Translations under genes and position numbers: made by a program
In this document: piece after piece, positions 14,930 through 24,660 of the stretch
Numbering within the stretch: position 1 is the first letter of the stretch
How the letters are laid out: the number at the start of each line of letters is the position of its first letter
The notes under the pieces: model-generated
The model's input: the letters and a program-made list of their open reading frames with translations, nothing else
The model's database searches: none
Told to the model about the DNA's origin: nothing
Source: Deinococcus depolymerans
GTDB taxonomy: Bacteria; Deinococcota; Deinococci; Deinococcales; Deinococcaceae
Direction: 5' to 3'
Assembly (NCBI RefSeq): GCF_039522025.1
Contig: NZ_BAAADB010000034.1
Location: 1-45,596, forward strand
DNA length: 45,596 nucleotides

Positions 14930-16321
14930 TCACTCGCTGAGCAGGCGTCGCAGTCGAAGTTTGGCTGTTTCCGTGTTGGGGAAGTCCATGACGTGACTGG
15001 CCAGCAGGATCTGACTGTTGGGCGTCAGCGCCATTCCCTGGACAGTCTCCCGGTCCACCGTGACCCGCCCGCCCTTCCCGAACGTGGGATCAGGTGTGCC
15101 GTCCGCGCGGTAGCGGATGAGCACGCTGCCCCGCAGGTCCGCCAACTGGAACACCGCCAGGACGCGCCCCTGCAGATCCGGCAGCACGCCAGCGACCGTC
15201 GTGGCGCCAGTCACGTCCACCGCACGGAACTGGGCGTCCAGTTGCCCGTCCGGCGTGAGCCGCACTACCCGGCTGCGCTGCTCGATCCCGTCGCTGGTGC
15301 CGATCAGGGCAGCGCCGTCCGGCAGAATCACAGCGTTCACCAGGCGGCTGTTGGAGAGCTCGGATTGCTGCGCGTCGTACGGGAGCGTCACTGTCGGTCC
15401 GGCCGGCGTGAGTGCTCCGTCGGGGCTCAGGTCGAGCAGTTGCGCCGCGCGGGGAGACGTGACGAGGAGCCGCACGCGGCCGTCCTTGAGCACACGCGCG
15501 GCATGCACGAGCCCGCTCTCTGGTGCAGGCAGTTCCAGCGTGCCGCCCAACCCGAAGGCCGCGTCGGGCTGGCCCGTCGCTGTGAACTTGAAGAGTTGCG
15601 CGCGGCCCTGCCCGCCGCCGTACGCCAGGACGCCACTCTCCGGGAGGCGCAGGAGTCCGCGGAGCACACCGGGTTGCGAGGGAGTCTTCCACGCAGGGTC
15701 CAGGGTGCCTTGTGCGGTGAAGCGCACGAGCGTGTTCGTCTGCCCACTCAGGCCCATCAGGTACCCGTCCCGGTCCGGGATGAGCGGCGTGGGGAGATAC
15801 GCCCAGTCGAGGGTGCGCTGCGGTGTGGTGATGTTGATCATGCTGCCGAGGCGGCGGCCGTCCGGGCGCACGAGGACCGCGCGCATCTCGCCCATGTTCG
15901 AGCCGCTGCTGCTCATGAACGGTGCGTGGTCGCCCGAGTTGGTCAGGAGCCAGGTATCGAAGACGTCGAGGGGATTGACGGGAACGTCGAGGGTGCCGCC
16001 CGTACCAAAGAACGGGTCGGCGGAGCCGGGTGGCAGGCGGGTGTAGGCGACGCGCAGCGTGGCCGCGGTCCGCACGATGAGGCGGGTGGGGGCGGCCACG
16101 TACACCTGGGCGCCACTGGCGACCGGTCGGGGCGTGACCGTGTAGGTTCCCGCTGGGACGTCGAGGGTCTTGCCGCTGGTGAGTGAGGCGCTACCGACGA
16201 GGACGGTTGCGGCGAGGTCTGAGGGGAGGCCGGTGGCCACGAGTGTGACGCGGTCGGCGGCGGCGACGGTGAGCAGGAAGGCGGGGAGCAGAGCGAGACG
16301 ACGGAGCAGGGTGCGGTGCAT
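14930..16321 (-). CDS. Secreted delta-60 repeat (beta-propeller-like) protein
   Basis: ATG at 16319-16321 with GGAGG close upstream; 463 residues. The signal peptide MHRTLLRRLALLPAFLLTVA is followed by an Ig/PEGA-like domain (residues about 22-95, AGTYTVTPRPVASG). Then come repeated units of the delta-60 type, G-x-x-D-x-x-F-G-x-G-G (GQPDAAFGLGGTLELP, GTPDPTFGKGGRVTV and others), which build a propeller. This is a typical exported protein of unknown function. It is divergent from an XRE regulator, 77 bases apart, so it may be its regulatory target. Confidence 0.8.
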   Translation of the reverse strand: MHRTLLRRLALLPAFLLTVAAADRVTLVATGLPSDLAATVLVGSASLTSGKTLDVPAGTYTVTPRPVASGAQVYVAAPTRLIVRTAATLRVAYTRLPPGSADPFFGTGGTLDVPVNPLDVFDTWLLTNSGDHAPFMSSSGSNMGEMRAVLVRPDGRRLGSMINITTPQRTLDWAYLPTPLIPDRDGYLMGLSGQTNTLVRFTAQGTLDPAWKTPSQPGVLRGLLRLPESGVLAYGGGQGRAQLFKFTATGQPDAAFGLGGTLELPAPESGLVHAARVLKDGRVRLLVTSPRAAQLLDLSPDGALTPAGPTVTLPYDAQQSELSNSRLVNAVILPDGAALIGTSDGIEQRSRVVRLTPDGQLDAQFRAVDVTGATTVAGVLPDLQGRVLAVFQLADLRGSVLIRYRADGTPDPTFGKGGRVTVDRETVQGMALTPNSQILLASHVMDFPNTETAKLRLRRLLSE

Positions 16322-16398
16322 ATCAGGCCTCCAGAACTTAGAGTGATAGTACGTAGAGCAACTGTACATATTTTGATAGAGCGCGGCAGCCTGAACGG
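16322..16398. promoter_or_regulatory. Shared divergent promoter region
   Basis: The 77 bases hold promoters for the secreted-protein gene and the XRE gene. An inverted GTAC…GTAC pair at 16350-16368 (GTACGTAGAGCAACTGTAC) looks like an operator for the regulator. A related AGTACGTAGA string occurs near 4308 upstream of the HNH gene. Confidence 0.4.
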
Positions 16399-16623
16399 AT
16401 GCCGTCCAGTCGCCGCCCACCCAGCGAAGCCCGTAAAGCGTTCGGCGAGCGTGTCAGGGCGCGCCGACGCGCCCTGAACCTGACGCTGGAAGACCTCGCG
16501 GAACGCGCGGACCTGAACTGGTCGTACATCGCGCAGGTGGAACGGGGCATCCGGAACGTCAGCATCGACAACATGGCGGCCCTCGCGGACGGACTGAACG
16601 TGGAGTTGCGGGACCTGCTCTGA
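16399..16623 (+). CDS. XRE-family transcriptional regulator
   Basis: A 74-residue single-domain Cro/C1-type HTH protein: FGERVRARRRALNLTLEDLA, then LNWSYIAQVERGIRNVS at residues about 39-55 (recognition helix region) and MAALADGLNVELRDLL. It has no sensor domain. It is divergent from the secreted-protein gene and probably controls the shared promoter. Family assignment is firm; its signal is unknown. Confidence 0.9.
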   Translation: MPSSRRPPSEARKAFGERVRARRRALNLTLEDLAERADLNWSYIAQVERGIRNVSIDNMAALADGLNVELRDLL

Positions 16624-17928
16624 GCCTACGGTCCCACCCGGGCCGCGTCGACCACATCTGACCATGCGTTCGATCAAGGTAAAATCCTACGGACTTCCGG
16701 CTGCTCCGCTATCTCAATTGACGTCTCGCTATCAAGGCAATTTTTCGCCCTATCTGTTTCAGCTGAGGCAAAAATCTTTCCCTGTGCTTCGGGTGGCGTT
16801 CCGCCTCTTGAAGCACAGATGCGAACTGCTGAGCTAGCCCCAGTGGAACAAGTCCACCCAAATGCCAGCCATACCGAGCTGCCAAAATCTTCCAGGCCAA
16901 CTGATCAGAGCGAGAAAGAGTATCTACGCTGACGGTTTTTAGAAAATCTATGACCTCGGGGCGATCAAATACTGAAGGATATTGTGGACATGCATCTGCC
17001 ATTGATTTGACTGGTCCTGAAGCGCGGCCTGCTTGTTTATTAATGGTTTCCTTGGTTTCAACAGGTGAGCGGGATGCCTCTAAATTCTCCTCGGGTATGA
17101 TCTTTGGCAAGCTGCTGGGTAGTCCGTGCATGAATTGTTCAATAGTTGGAGCTCGAATTACAAATTTCCCCTTGTTAAAAGGATCTGGCATTGCAACAAC
17201 AAAAGTGTAAATGGGGTGTTTAATTGAGCTTGGTACTTGAATAACCTCATCGAGGTGCGTTTTTATTTTTAGGTAATTTGAATTTTTATCACTCGTAAAG
17301 CCGATAACGGTTTCATCCTGACCTGCAATTCGACCACGCTTGCCAGATCGTAGTTTTACTTCAACTTCACGCCAAGACATAGTGGTGGGTAGGCAGGCCC
17401 GAACGATGTCTTTTTTTGTAGACCCTCGGTTGCCGCAATGATGATGGCGTAGTGTGCCGTCTGCGCGCGTTTCCATTATGTATGGATCGCCAGAAGTGGG
17501 GACATAGGCCCAGACATCTCCAGTGCAAGAAGCGCAGGAAAAAGGAATGAATAGTCCGCGCCTTAGTTTATTTGACTCAGAGAGATATCTCAGAAATTCA
17601 AGCGTAGGTCGCTGTTTATCGTACCGGCCATCCAATACAGCCTGAGGGATTCGTTTCCCATCAGCATAGATGCTGCCTTTCCCTTCGACCTCTAACTTCT
17701 CCAGAACGCCCTGGAACCACTTGGTCATCTCAATAGGCATGCGTGCCATAAAAAGTGTGGGGCGCCTGAGACTTGCCCCTTTCAAATCATTGGGTGCATT
17801 TGGGCAATCATGTTTTGGCCAGGGCCAACCCATTTCATCGAACAGCACCACGCTGCCATGTTCATTGGCATAGATATAAATCTTTTGACCGCAATACCAG
17901 CATGAGGTGACAATACTGAAAGAACTCC

Positions 17929-19058
17929 CTCAGTACCCGACACTTTCCGGGGAGTTCGTCTGGGACGGCATCAACAGGTCGATCAAGTCACACAGGCGTG
18001 CTGACTCCCGGCTGAACGATCGGACCAGTTCCCGCAAGCCCATCTTCACCACGCTCCACGCCCGACGACCATGCGCCTTCTTCGGGCAGTCCAGCGTGAC
18101 TCCGACGAGCACACACCACGTGTAGGTCAGCGTCAACAGACACAGCAGGCGCTCCACGTGATCGTGGAGCGTCATGTGTGTTCCCTCCAGTTGGAAGCCC
18201 TTGCTCTTCAATGCCCGGAAGAGACATTCAATCAGGAACCTCCGGCGATATCGCGTCTGGATCGTCGTCACCGCCCCGGCGTTGCTGGCGATGATCAGGG
18301 CCTCGCCGTCTCGCGTGTGCATCAGGACCACGTTCATCGGTTGCCCGTACACCAGCGTGTCCTCGACCAGCAGACCGGCCGTGCCGGTCTGCAAGCGACT
18401 CAGCCAGTCCTTCGCCGTCCAGTCGTCCATCAGCGTGTCGCTCCGCAGGCGCACGCAGATGGGAATCCCACGGCAGGCCAATCCCTGAATCCAGTCATAG
18501 CCGACGAATTCACGGTCGGCATACAGGATTCGGATCTCCGCTGCACAGAGCAGGCAGAGGGCATCGTCCATGAGAGTGTGCCGGATCTCCGTATGGCTGC
18601 CGCCCCCGTGGGGCAGCAGCTCGTAGAGGAGGGGGATCGCGACGCCCCGCCAGATGACAGCCAGGAGCAGGACGTTTACATCGGTCTGCCCGTATTTCCA
18701 ATTTGTCCGGTCGAGGATGAATTCGCGGGGTTGAGCGGACGGAAGGAGCGTCAGAACCACCCGGGCAACGTCGGCTGGCTGGATGGGATGCCGGTCAAAG
18801 AAGCGTTCCACGCGGCGGATGACGGAGGCGTTGTGCGCGCTTCCGGGGAAGCGCGCGGCGAGTTCGGCATGCCGGACGTCCTTGCCCCCAAGGAGCGCGA
18901 GGACCATGAGAGAAAGCAACTCGACCTGGTTCTTGCGGAACTCCGGGAAGTGCGCGGTGAAGCAGCGGGTCAGCTTGGCGAGGACATCGGGAGACGCGTT
19001 CTGTTCTCGCGTGTCAGCCGTACTTTTTCAAGCCCCCGGGAAACTGTCGGGTACTGAG
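17929..19058 (-). mobile_element. Complete IS4-like insertion sequence, 1,130 bp
   Basis: Ends are inverted repeats: CTCAGTACCCGACACTTTCC on the left, and CTCAGTACCCGACAGTTTCC when the right end is read on the opposite strand. Both sides carry the 9-bp direct repeat AAGAACTCC (17920-17928 and 19059-19067), a target duplication of the size made by several IS4-group elements. A single transposase gene fills the element. Because both ends and the duplication are intact, the element may still be mobile. Confidence 0.92.
17930..18919 (-). CDS. IS4-family DDE transposase
   Basis: About 329 residues. Catalytic Asp residues are in FILDRTNWKYG and LYADREFVGYD; the glutamate lies in the YREK signature (RRRFLIECLFRALKSKGFQ, pattern Y-x2-R-x3-E-x6-K). 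The stop codon lies inside the left inverted repeat. The first usable start is TTG at 18919 or ATG 12 bases later, yet a protein-like frame continues upstream, so the N-terminus is uncertain. The frame is otherwise undamaged. Confidence 0.9.
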   Translation of the reverse strand: MLSLMVLALLGGKDVRHAELAARFPGSAHNASVIRRVERFFDRHPIQPADVARVVLTLLPSAQPREFILDRTNWKYGQTDVNVLLLAVIWRGVAIPLLYELLPHGGGSHTEIRHTLMDDALCLLCAAEIRILYADREFVGYDWIQGLACRGIPICVRLRSDTLMDDWTAKDWLSRLQTGTAGLLVEDTLVYGQPMNVVLMHTRDGEALIIASNAGAVTTIQTRYRRRFLIECLFRALKSKGFQLEGTHMTLHDHVERLLCLLTLTYTWCVLVGVTLDCPKKAHGRRAWSVVKMGLRELVRSFSRESARLCDLIDLLMPSQTNSPESVGY

Positions 19059-19393
19059 AAGAACTCCTGTGCTTGATGGCGATCTGTTTGAGAAGGGTCG
19101 GATGCTGATAAGGATCACCCAATAGGCCTCCGTGCCAGAGATGGCCGTAAGAACTACCAAGATGTCCTTCGCCCCCCCAGCCGCAAGTACATCCAGGTGG
19201 ATGATTATGCCCATTGCACATATGGCTCCAACATAAGCCAGCCATACAGGCCTGTGTGGCGCAAATGAGGCGAACTCATGAGGGTCACACTGCGCTGGAT
19301 AGCGCACGTCAGGACGGTTTCCACCATTCCTTGCCTCTGCTTATCGTGGCGACTTTGTTTGACGCACATGGATGGAATCAGGGAATCTGTGAC

Positions 19394-20530
19394 ATGAGAC
19401 GTTCCGCTGCCTGGCCGACCCGCGAAGCCCTCTACGAGCTGGTCTGGGCCAGACCGAGCGAGCAGGTCGCCGCCGAACTGGGTGTCTCCGGCGTCGCGCT
19501 CGCCAAACGCTGCGCGGCACTGAACGTCCCGAAGCCGCCACGCGGGTACTGGGCCAAGCGGGCCGCAGGTCAGAAGGTCAAGAAACTTCCTCTTCCGGTC
19601 AGCAGTCGGCCGAAGAAGAAGTCGGCTGCCCCACGCGCGCCGTATGCGGCGCCCCCGGTGAACAGCGAGGTGCCCTGGCCCTCTCTCGTCCAGGCGACGG
19701 ACCGTGGTTACCGCGACGCGCCCGTCGACGTATGGGGGCGGCTCGAACGACCAGGGCGTGGACAGGTCCTGGACGTGATGGTCTCCAGAGAGGCACTCCC
19801 CAGGGCCCTGCAGCTGTACGCCCTGATCATGCACGGGCTGAAACGCAGCCCGGTCGCGCTGGTGACCGAGCGGGGCCGGACCCTCGCACGCGCGGGTCAG
19901 GACGAGATCCGCCTCCGCATCAAGGAACAGGTACAGGCCCGAGACGGGCTGCCGCTGCTCGAGCCGAAATACGCCTCACCCTGGAATGCGCCCAGACCAC
20001 AGAAGGCTGTAGGGACCGGGAGACTGCAGTTGCTGGTGAGCGTCCCCTGGCAATATGGATTCGGCGATTACGCCGTGCAGTTCCGGGACGGCAAGGTTCC
20101 CTTGGAAGAGCAGTTGGAATCGATGCTCGTCTACCTGCAGGGCGTCCCACTTCGAGCTGCCGAGGAGCGGGAGGTCCGCCGGCAGCAGGAAGAGGCGCGG
20201 CTCGCCGAGCAGCGACGGCGGGAAGAGGAGCAGGCTCGGCTGGCTGCTCTGCAGGCCGAGCGGGAACGCCGTCGGCAGGAGACGTCGGCATGTCGCGAGA
20301 GCCTGCACGACCTGGCACGTCAGTGGGAGGACACGGAACGACTGCGGGCCTACCTGGCGGCGTTGGATCGGGGGCTGCTGGAGTCGGAATCGGTCGGGTC
20401 TGAGGCGTACCGCGAGTGGCGCCTCTGGGCTGGGCAGCAGCTGGAAGAGGCGCCCCGACGGCAGGTGGCGCAGATCCGTTCATGGGCGACCCGTGTCCAG
20501 GAGATGACACGCTGGGAACCTATGAAGTAG
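19394..20530 (+). CDS. HTH protein with long coiled coil
   Basis: 378 residues from ATG 19394, chosen because the conserved part begins there. The N-terminal region (residues 5-60: REALYELVWARPSEQVAAEL, then VALAKRCAALNVPKPPRGYW) is a recurrent helix-turn-helix module of hypothetical proteins in plasmids and islands. A mixed domain follows to about 250, with WQYGFGDYAVQFRDG. Residues about 255-305 form a very charged coiled coil (EEREVRRQQEEARLAEQRR). Function is not established. It stands convergent with the degenerate type I-like operon and marks the left edge of the defence island. Confidence 0.7.
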   Translation: MRRSAAWPTREALYELVWARPSEQVAAELGVSGVALAKRCAALNVPKPPRGYWAKRAAGQKVKKLPLPVSSRPKKKSAAPRAPYAAPPVNSEVPWPSLVQATDRGYRDAPVDVWGRLERPGRGQVLDVMVSREALPRALQLYALIMHGLKRSPVALVTERGRTLARAGQDEIRLRIKEQVQARDGLPLLEPKYASPWNAPRPQKAVGTGRLQLLVSVPWQYGFGDYAVQFRDGKVPLEEQLESMLVYLQGVPLRAAEEREVRRQQEEARLAEQRRREEEQARLAALQAERERRRQETSACRESLHDLARQWEDTERLRAYLAALDRGLLESESVGSEAYREWRLWAGQQLEEAPRRQVAQIRSWATRVQEMTRWEPMK

Positions 20531-20611
20531 CGGGTTTGGCCTCTGCGCAAGCTGGGATGAGACACCAATGCATTCCCCTGTTACCCGACGAAATGGGCCT
20601 CCTCTCAGTTT

Positions 20612-23218
20612 TCAATCCTGCACTCGGGCATGTTTCTCAAGCATGTCGAGCAGCAATGGAAGGTCGACATCTACTTCGTCAGAGTCAGGGAGAGAGGTTG
20701 TCAGCAGCTGTCGCAGTTCCCGGCGCACGAGGCGGCGGGCCGTTGGTTTCTCCCACCATAGGTAGGGCGCGTCAGCCATCAATTGCTGCATGTCACGACT
20801 CAGTGAAAGGAGTGTCGAGCGGTCCCATCTCTGCTGAAAGGAGGAACGGAGATCCCGTCCAAGTGGGCTTTCATCCGGATCTTCTGCTTCTATCGGCACT
20901 GCGAACAGCGGTGCTAGGTCAAAGTCGAAGTCAAAGTCTCTGATGATCACTTCGGGGTGGGTGTGCGGGACGGTGATCTCAGGTGTTTCTTCCGCTGCAG
21001 CGGGTTGGTACAGCTTCTCCAGGTGCTCTTCGAAGTCGGTATGGAGTTGACGTACTGCCGGCGGGGCGAAGGGGGCGCCGACGAGGTTCAACGCTGCGGT
21101 GAAGTCCTGCAGAAGTTGGGCATCCGCGTTGCGTTGCGTGGGATCTTGCGCGCTGGCCTGCGCGAGGAGCGGCGAGAGGGACAGCACTTGGCGGGCGCGG
21201 CTCGCGACGCGCTCCAGTTGCACCAGGGCTTCCTCTTCCATGAGGATGGGCAGCATGAGCTCCTGAGCGAGGTTGTCCTCCTCGGCGAGGTTGCCCCAGT
21301 AGTCGACCAGATACGCCGCCGCCTTCTCGGGTTGTTTCCGGGTCAGGGGACCTAGCAACTTCAGGAGTTCCGTGCGGTTGACCTTCTTGTCGAGGTAGAC
21401 CGCCGAGATGGACAGATCTGTTGCGGCAGGGACATGCGTCGAAACCCACAGATAGGGTGGGCCGTCCTGCTGAAACTCCCGGATCTGCCCTCTGAGAATT
21501 CCTGCGCCGAAACTTCCGACAGGACGCCGGTTTTGCCGAGACTGATCCTCCTCAAACTGGGTGCCAGCGACCGCAACCGTCTCTGAACCCAAGTTGCTTT
21601 CGAGGTAGTGAGAGAGATACTGGGCCGCTTCCCAGTTGTGCACGATGACCAGGGCTTTCTTTCGTGTCGGTCCCAGGAGCGCCTGCCAGTGCTTAGCGAT
21701 GTCCTGGGCCACTGCTTGGAGCCGATGCTCGTCCAGGGTGACACTCATTATCCTGCGCCGCGCCTCAAGTGCTAAGTTCTGTGGCGTTCTGTTTTGACGG
21801 CTTTCTGAAAATGAGTTTTCGAATAACTCTGCTGTTGCCAAGGCTCTCTTAGCTGAGAGCTGCTGTGGTGTCTTGACGACGAGGGGAACACTGAACTCAC
21901 TAAGAAGTACCGGGATGTCCATTGCTTGCTCGAACACAAAGAAGTTCCCTTCACTACGCGCAGTGGGAGCGGAGGCGCCCGAGGCGAGGACAATCGGTCG
22001 GTGGAACAGGACGTCGAGGGTGTCCAGCAGTCGCGAGGTTGGGGGCGATAGCTGATCAACGATGACCATCCAGCCCCGCTCGGTCGGACCAGGTACCTCT
22101 GTCCAGTTGCGGAGAGAGTGGGCTGCAGTGACGATGACTGCGCCACGCCCCTGTTTCACACAGGATTGGAACTCCTTCGAAGTGAAAGCGAGTAGTACGT
22201 CCGACTTGAGCCGTGCTCTGAGTACTTGGTGCATTTGCTCGGCCAGAACGCGCATGTCGGTAACGATGATCAGACCAAGTGTTCGAGTGGACGGTTGGAG
22301 TTGGAGGGCGTGAGCGATCCAGGCGATGGTGGCTAACCGACCAGTTTGGATTGGCTGGAGGAGGAGCGCTGCGGGCGGACGGTCACTGGGGTGCTCGTAT
22401 AGGATTCCGGGGAGGGGCCGGTTTCCTTTTAAAGTCAGGTTGAAATACTCCAGGGCCTGATGTACGGCGATTCGCTGGAAAGGCCCGGCGACGACACTCG
22501 TGCCCTGTGAGTCGACGTCGGTCAGAAAGTACAGAATTTCAAGCAGGTTGACTGGGGCGAAGAGGCTGTAGAGGAATTCCCCATGTAGCGTGGGAGCCGC
22601 TTGGTAGGCATGCCGGAAGTCGGCCTCACTCGGGTAAGCCGTTGGGAATCTGCGGTAGGTGCTGGGCGGTGCGCCCAACCCGCCGTAGATGGCGTCGCTG
22701 GGTGATAAGGCCGCGACGAGTTGCGCGGTCGTCTGACCGGCCCCGCCCTGTTGTCCAAGTCGATTCAGGCGTTCGAGTACCCCATTGGATTCCCCCGGCC
22801 TGAGATCCTTGGTGCATTCGATGAGGCCGACGAGGACGCCGTTGATGTACAGCCCGATGTCGATGATGGCGTTCCCCACGGCGACGTCACGGGCCACTTG
22901 GAAGATGTTGTCGTCCAGGGCATCGAATGTGAGGAGTTGCGCGGTGAAAGCGGGCTTGTCCTCAGGATCCACCCGGATGCCGTGTAGGAGTGCGGTGTGT
23001 CCCCATTCCCGCTCTGCGAAGGACAGTGTGCGCCTCCTGAACAATTCGAGTGCCTCGCGGCGCTGCTGCTCGCTCAGGTGCGGATTGAGAGCGATGAGCC
23101 GATCTGAGGTGACGCGGTCAATGAGTTCGGCAGACGGCCGATTTCCGAGCGCGCGGTACCCCAGGGCCTGCAGGAATTCATAGACGCGATCGGTGAGATG
23201 TCGCTCTGAGAAGCTCAT
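20612..23218 (-). CDS. HsdR-like protein with degenerate ATPase and nuclease motifs
   Basis: 868 residues from the ATG overlapping the M-like stop (ATGA). The overall order matches HsdR. Nuclease-like region: IIDIGLYINGVLVGLIECTK at residues 118-137, with Asp120 and Glu134 kept but ExK changed to ECT(K). Walker A position: LLLQPIQTGRLATIAW, near 286-300, where active HsdR has FQGSGKS; no GK[ST]. Walker B position: MVIVDQLSPP (VDEAH expected). Motif III: IVLASGASAP (LTGTP expected). The later helicase motif is altered to AVYLDKKVNRTELLKLLGPL. The frame is full length with no stop or shift, so the protein is probably made and repurposed rather than decaying. It probably binds DNA or subunits without translocating. 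Confidence 0.8.
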   Translation of the reverse strand: MSFSERHLTDRVYEFLQALGYRALGNRPSAELIDRVTSDRLIALNPHLSEQQRREALELFRRRTLSFAEREWGHTALLHGIRVDPEDKPAFTAQLLTFDALDDNIFQVARDVAVGNAIIDIGLYINGVLVGLIECTKDLRPGESNGVLERLNRLGQQGGAGQTTAQLVAALSPSDAIYGGLGAPPSTYRRFPTAYPSEADFRHAYQAAPTLHGEFLYSLFAPVNLLEILYFLTDVDSQGTSVVAGPFQRIAVHQALEYFNLTLKGNRPLPGILYEHPSDRPPAALLLQPIQTGRLATIAWIAHALQLQPSTRTLGLIIVTDMRVLAEQMHQVLRARLKSDVLLAFTSKEFQSCVKQGRGAVIVTAAHSLRNWTEVPGPTERGWMVIVDQLSPPTSRLLDTLDVLFHRPIVLASGASAPTARSEGNFFVFEQAMDIPVLLSEFSVPLVVKTPQQLSAKRALATAELFENSFSESRQNRTPQNLALEARRRIMSVTLDEHRLQAVAQDIAKHWQALLGPTRKKALVIVHNWEAAQYLSHYLESNLGSETVAVAGTQFEEDQSRQNRRPVGSFGAGILRGQIREFQQDGPPYLWVSTHVPAATDLSISAVYLDKKVNRTELLKLLGPLTRKQPEKAAAYLVDYWGNLAEEDNLAQELMLPILMEEEALVQLERVASRARQVLSLSPLLAQASAQDPTQRNADAQLLQDFTAALNLVGAPFAPPAVRQLHTDFEEHLEKLYQPAAAEETPEITVPHTHPEVIIRDFDFDFDLAPLFAVPIEAEDPDESPLGRDLRSSFQQRWDRSTLLSLSRDMQQLMADAPYLWWEKPTARRLVRRELRQLLTTSLPDSDEVDVDLPLLLDMLEKHARVQD

Positions 23219-24660
23219 TCGGTCCACCTCACCTGCAACAGGGCTTCGATCGACTCCTGAAACTGCTCCTCGTGGTAGGCCCGGCGCTGAACGATAGCGG
23301 CGAGGTTTTGGTTGCTGCTTTCAAAGTCAGGGAACTCACGGGTCCTGGCGGCAAGATATCGCTGGGGTGCGAGGTCGTAATCGTTGGATCTGATCTCCTC
23401 GAAAGTGGCGTAATGGATGACCGCCTCGTGTTCCGCAACGTCGTGGCCTCGTACCGCGTTGACGATGATCTCTATCTGGGTATCGTTCAGGGCGTTCCGG
23501 GACCGTCCATGTGTGAAGACTTTGCTGGCGTCGACCAGCGTGATGGGGCTTCGCCTTCCCCGGGCTGCTTGCTCTGAAATCACGAGGGCGACCAGCGGCA
23601 GAGAAAAACCGAATTGCAGGCGAGGCGCCAGCAGGACGATGGCTTCAATCCACCCATCTTCGACGAGGCGAGAGCGGATTCGGTGATCTGCCCCCTGACT
23701 ACTCAGGGACGAAGGGGTTATCAGCACGCACATCCGCCCTTGGTCGGAAAGGCGGGTGATCATGTGCTGGATAAAGGCGTAAGCCGCCCGGGAAGCCGAG
23801 GGAATGCCGTAGGGGTAGCTCGGATCGCTGGGGTGGCTGCGTTCTGCAGCCCAGTTGCTCGTCGGGGAGATGTCGCTGACGATCCGGTCGAAGCGTCTAG
23901 GCCGCTGCTCGTCTCGGAGGTCGGATTCTGTGAGTGCGTCTTTCACGACGACGTTCGCGGACGGATAGCCGCAGAGCCAGAGGCTGAGTTTCGCCACAGC
24001 CGCAGTGAGGGGATCGATTTCCACCGCAGAGATGGACAGGTCTTCACGAGATCGCTCCGGCTCGCGTTCCATCGCCAGTTCGGCGTAGGCCAGGAGCGTG
24101 TTCCCCACGCCGGCAGCGGGGTCGTACACCCGCGTGCGTGGAGAGGGATCGACCAGGGCGGCCAGCAGACGATTGATGTCTGGCGGGGTCACTGCCAGGA
24201 CATGGTTCATGCCATCTGGGCTCAACTCCATAAATGTCCTGACTGGCGTTCGTAGTGTTTCTGCCTCTGCACAATCCAAGTTGCGGAAGAGGTTCACCAC
24301 ATCGATGAGGAGGTATCGGCCCGACGATCTATCGAAAAGACGGGAGAGCCGATTCTGGGCCAGCGCTCGTTTCAAATCTGTCCCGCCGTCCCACAGGTTC
24401 TCAAGGGCGCGGTCCAGTGAGGCGACGATTTCTTCGCTGCTATCCCGAATGTCCCACCAGTACTCCGTGGGGAGGTACAGATCCTGCTCTTCCAGTGCGC
24501 TGTTCTCAAGTAACGGTCCCAGCTTGGTTGAGACGTCACTGGCATGCTTCAGGATCAAGAGCGTGAGGGCGAGATGCTGGGCTTCTACCAACTCCATGCG
24601 GAGTTCACGTTTGACGAGAAAGACGGTTGACGAGAGAGCCTGCAAGATGGGGTCAGGCAC
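23215..24660 (-). CDS. HsdM-like protein lacking the catalytic NPPF/Y motif
   Basis: 481 residues, GTG start at 24658-24660 overlapping the S-like gene by 8 bases. The N-terminal helical region is followed by the N6-methylase fold: TPPDINRLLAALV at about 158-170, motif I DPAAGVGNTLL at 180-190 (DPACGTGG in active enzymes) and the later IRSRLVEDGWIEAIVLLAP. At the catalytic motif IV, FDRIVSDISPTSNW replaces FD-x-V-x-x-NPPFS, so Asn-Pro-Pro-Phe is gone at about 263-266. SAM binding may remain but adenine methylation is unlikely. Together with its partners it resembles a type I complex without activity. Confidence 0.82.
   Translation of the reverse strand: MPDPILQALSSTVFLVKRELRMELVEAQHLALTLLILKHASDVSTKLGPLLENSALEEQDLYLPTEYWWDIRDSSEEIVASLDRALENLWDGGTDLKRALAQNRLSRLFDRSSGRYLLIDVVNLFRNLDCAEAETLRTPVRTFMELSPDGMNHVLAVTPPDINRLLAALVDPSPRTRVYDPAAGVGNTLLAYAELAMEREPERSREDLSISAVEIDPLTAAVAKLSLWLCGYPSANVVVKDALTESDLRDEQRPRRFDRIVSDISPTSNWAAERSHPSDPSYPYGIPSASRAAYAFIQHMITRLSDQGRMCVLITPSSLSSQGADHRIRSRLVEDGWIEAIVLLAPRLQFGFSLPLVALVISEQAARGRRSPITLVDASKVFTHGRSRNALNDTQIEIIVNAVRGHDVAEHEAVIHYATFEEIRSNDYDLAPQRYLAARTREFPDFESSNQNLAAIVQRRAYHEEQFQESIEALLQVRWTE

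Larger units (their letters stand above)
16709..19221 (-). pseudogene. Zinc-binding CNGHNHPPGCTCG-type protein, split by an IS
   Basis: The 5' part starts at ATG 19219-19221 (TTGGAG upstream) with MCNGHNHPPGCTCGWGG; the 3' part runs from 17919 to 16709 and begins SCWYCGQKIYIYANEHG, then LFDEMGWPWPKHDCP. The Cys/His clusters and the PWPKH-C motif belong together in a zinc-binding family of unknown function known to me from other genomes. Deleting the IS and one 9-bp target copy joins the parts exactly in frame (IKHRSSFSIVTSCWYC) and gives 457 codons. The gene is AT-richer than its surroundings. Insertion is recent, as no other defect is visible. Confidence 0.8.

Noticed and set aside
14897..16186. 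429-codon frame on the plus strand
   Set aside because: Shadow of the secreted delta-60 repeat protein, which has a signal peptide and repeat motifs on the minus strand.
18071..19057. 328-codon frame on the plus strand within the IS
   Set aside because: Shadow of the IS4-like transposase, which carries the DDE and YREK residues.
20612..24660. Reading the HsdM/HsdR-like pair as ordinary active restriction genes
   Set aside because: Motif-by-motif comparison with the intact M and R at 29047-36189 shows replaced catalytic residues at every key position.
20612..24660. Reading the same pair as decayed pseudogenes
   Set aside because: Both frames are complete, normal in length and tightly overlapping with no stops or shifts, which is unlikely after relaxed selection long enough to change all motifs.
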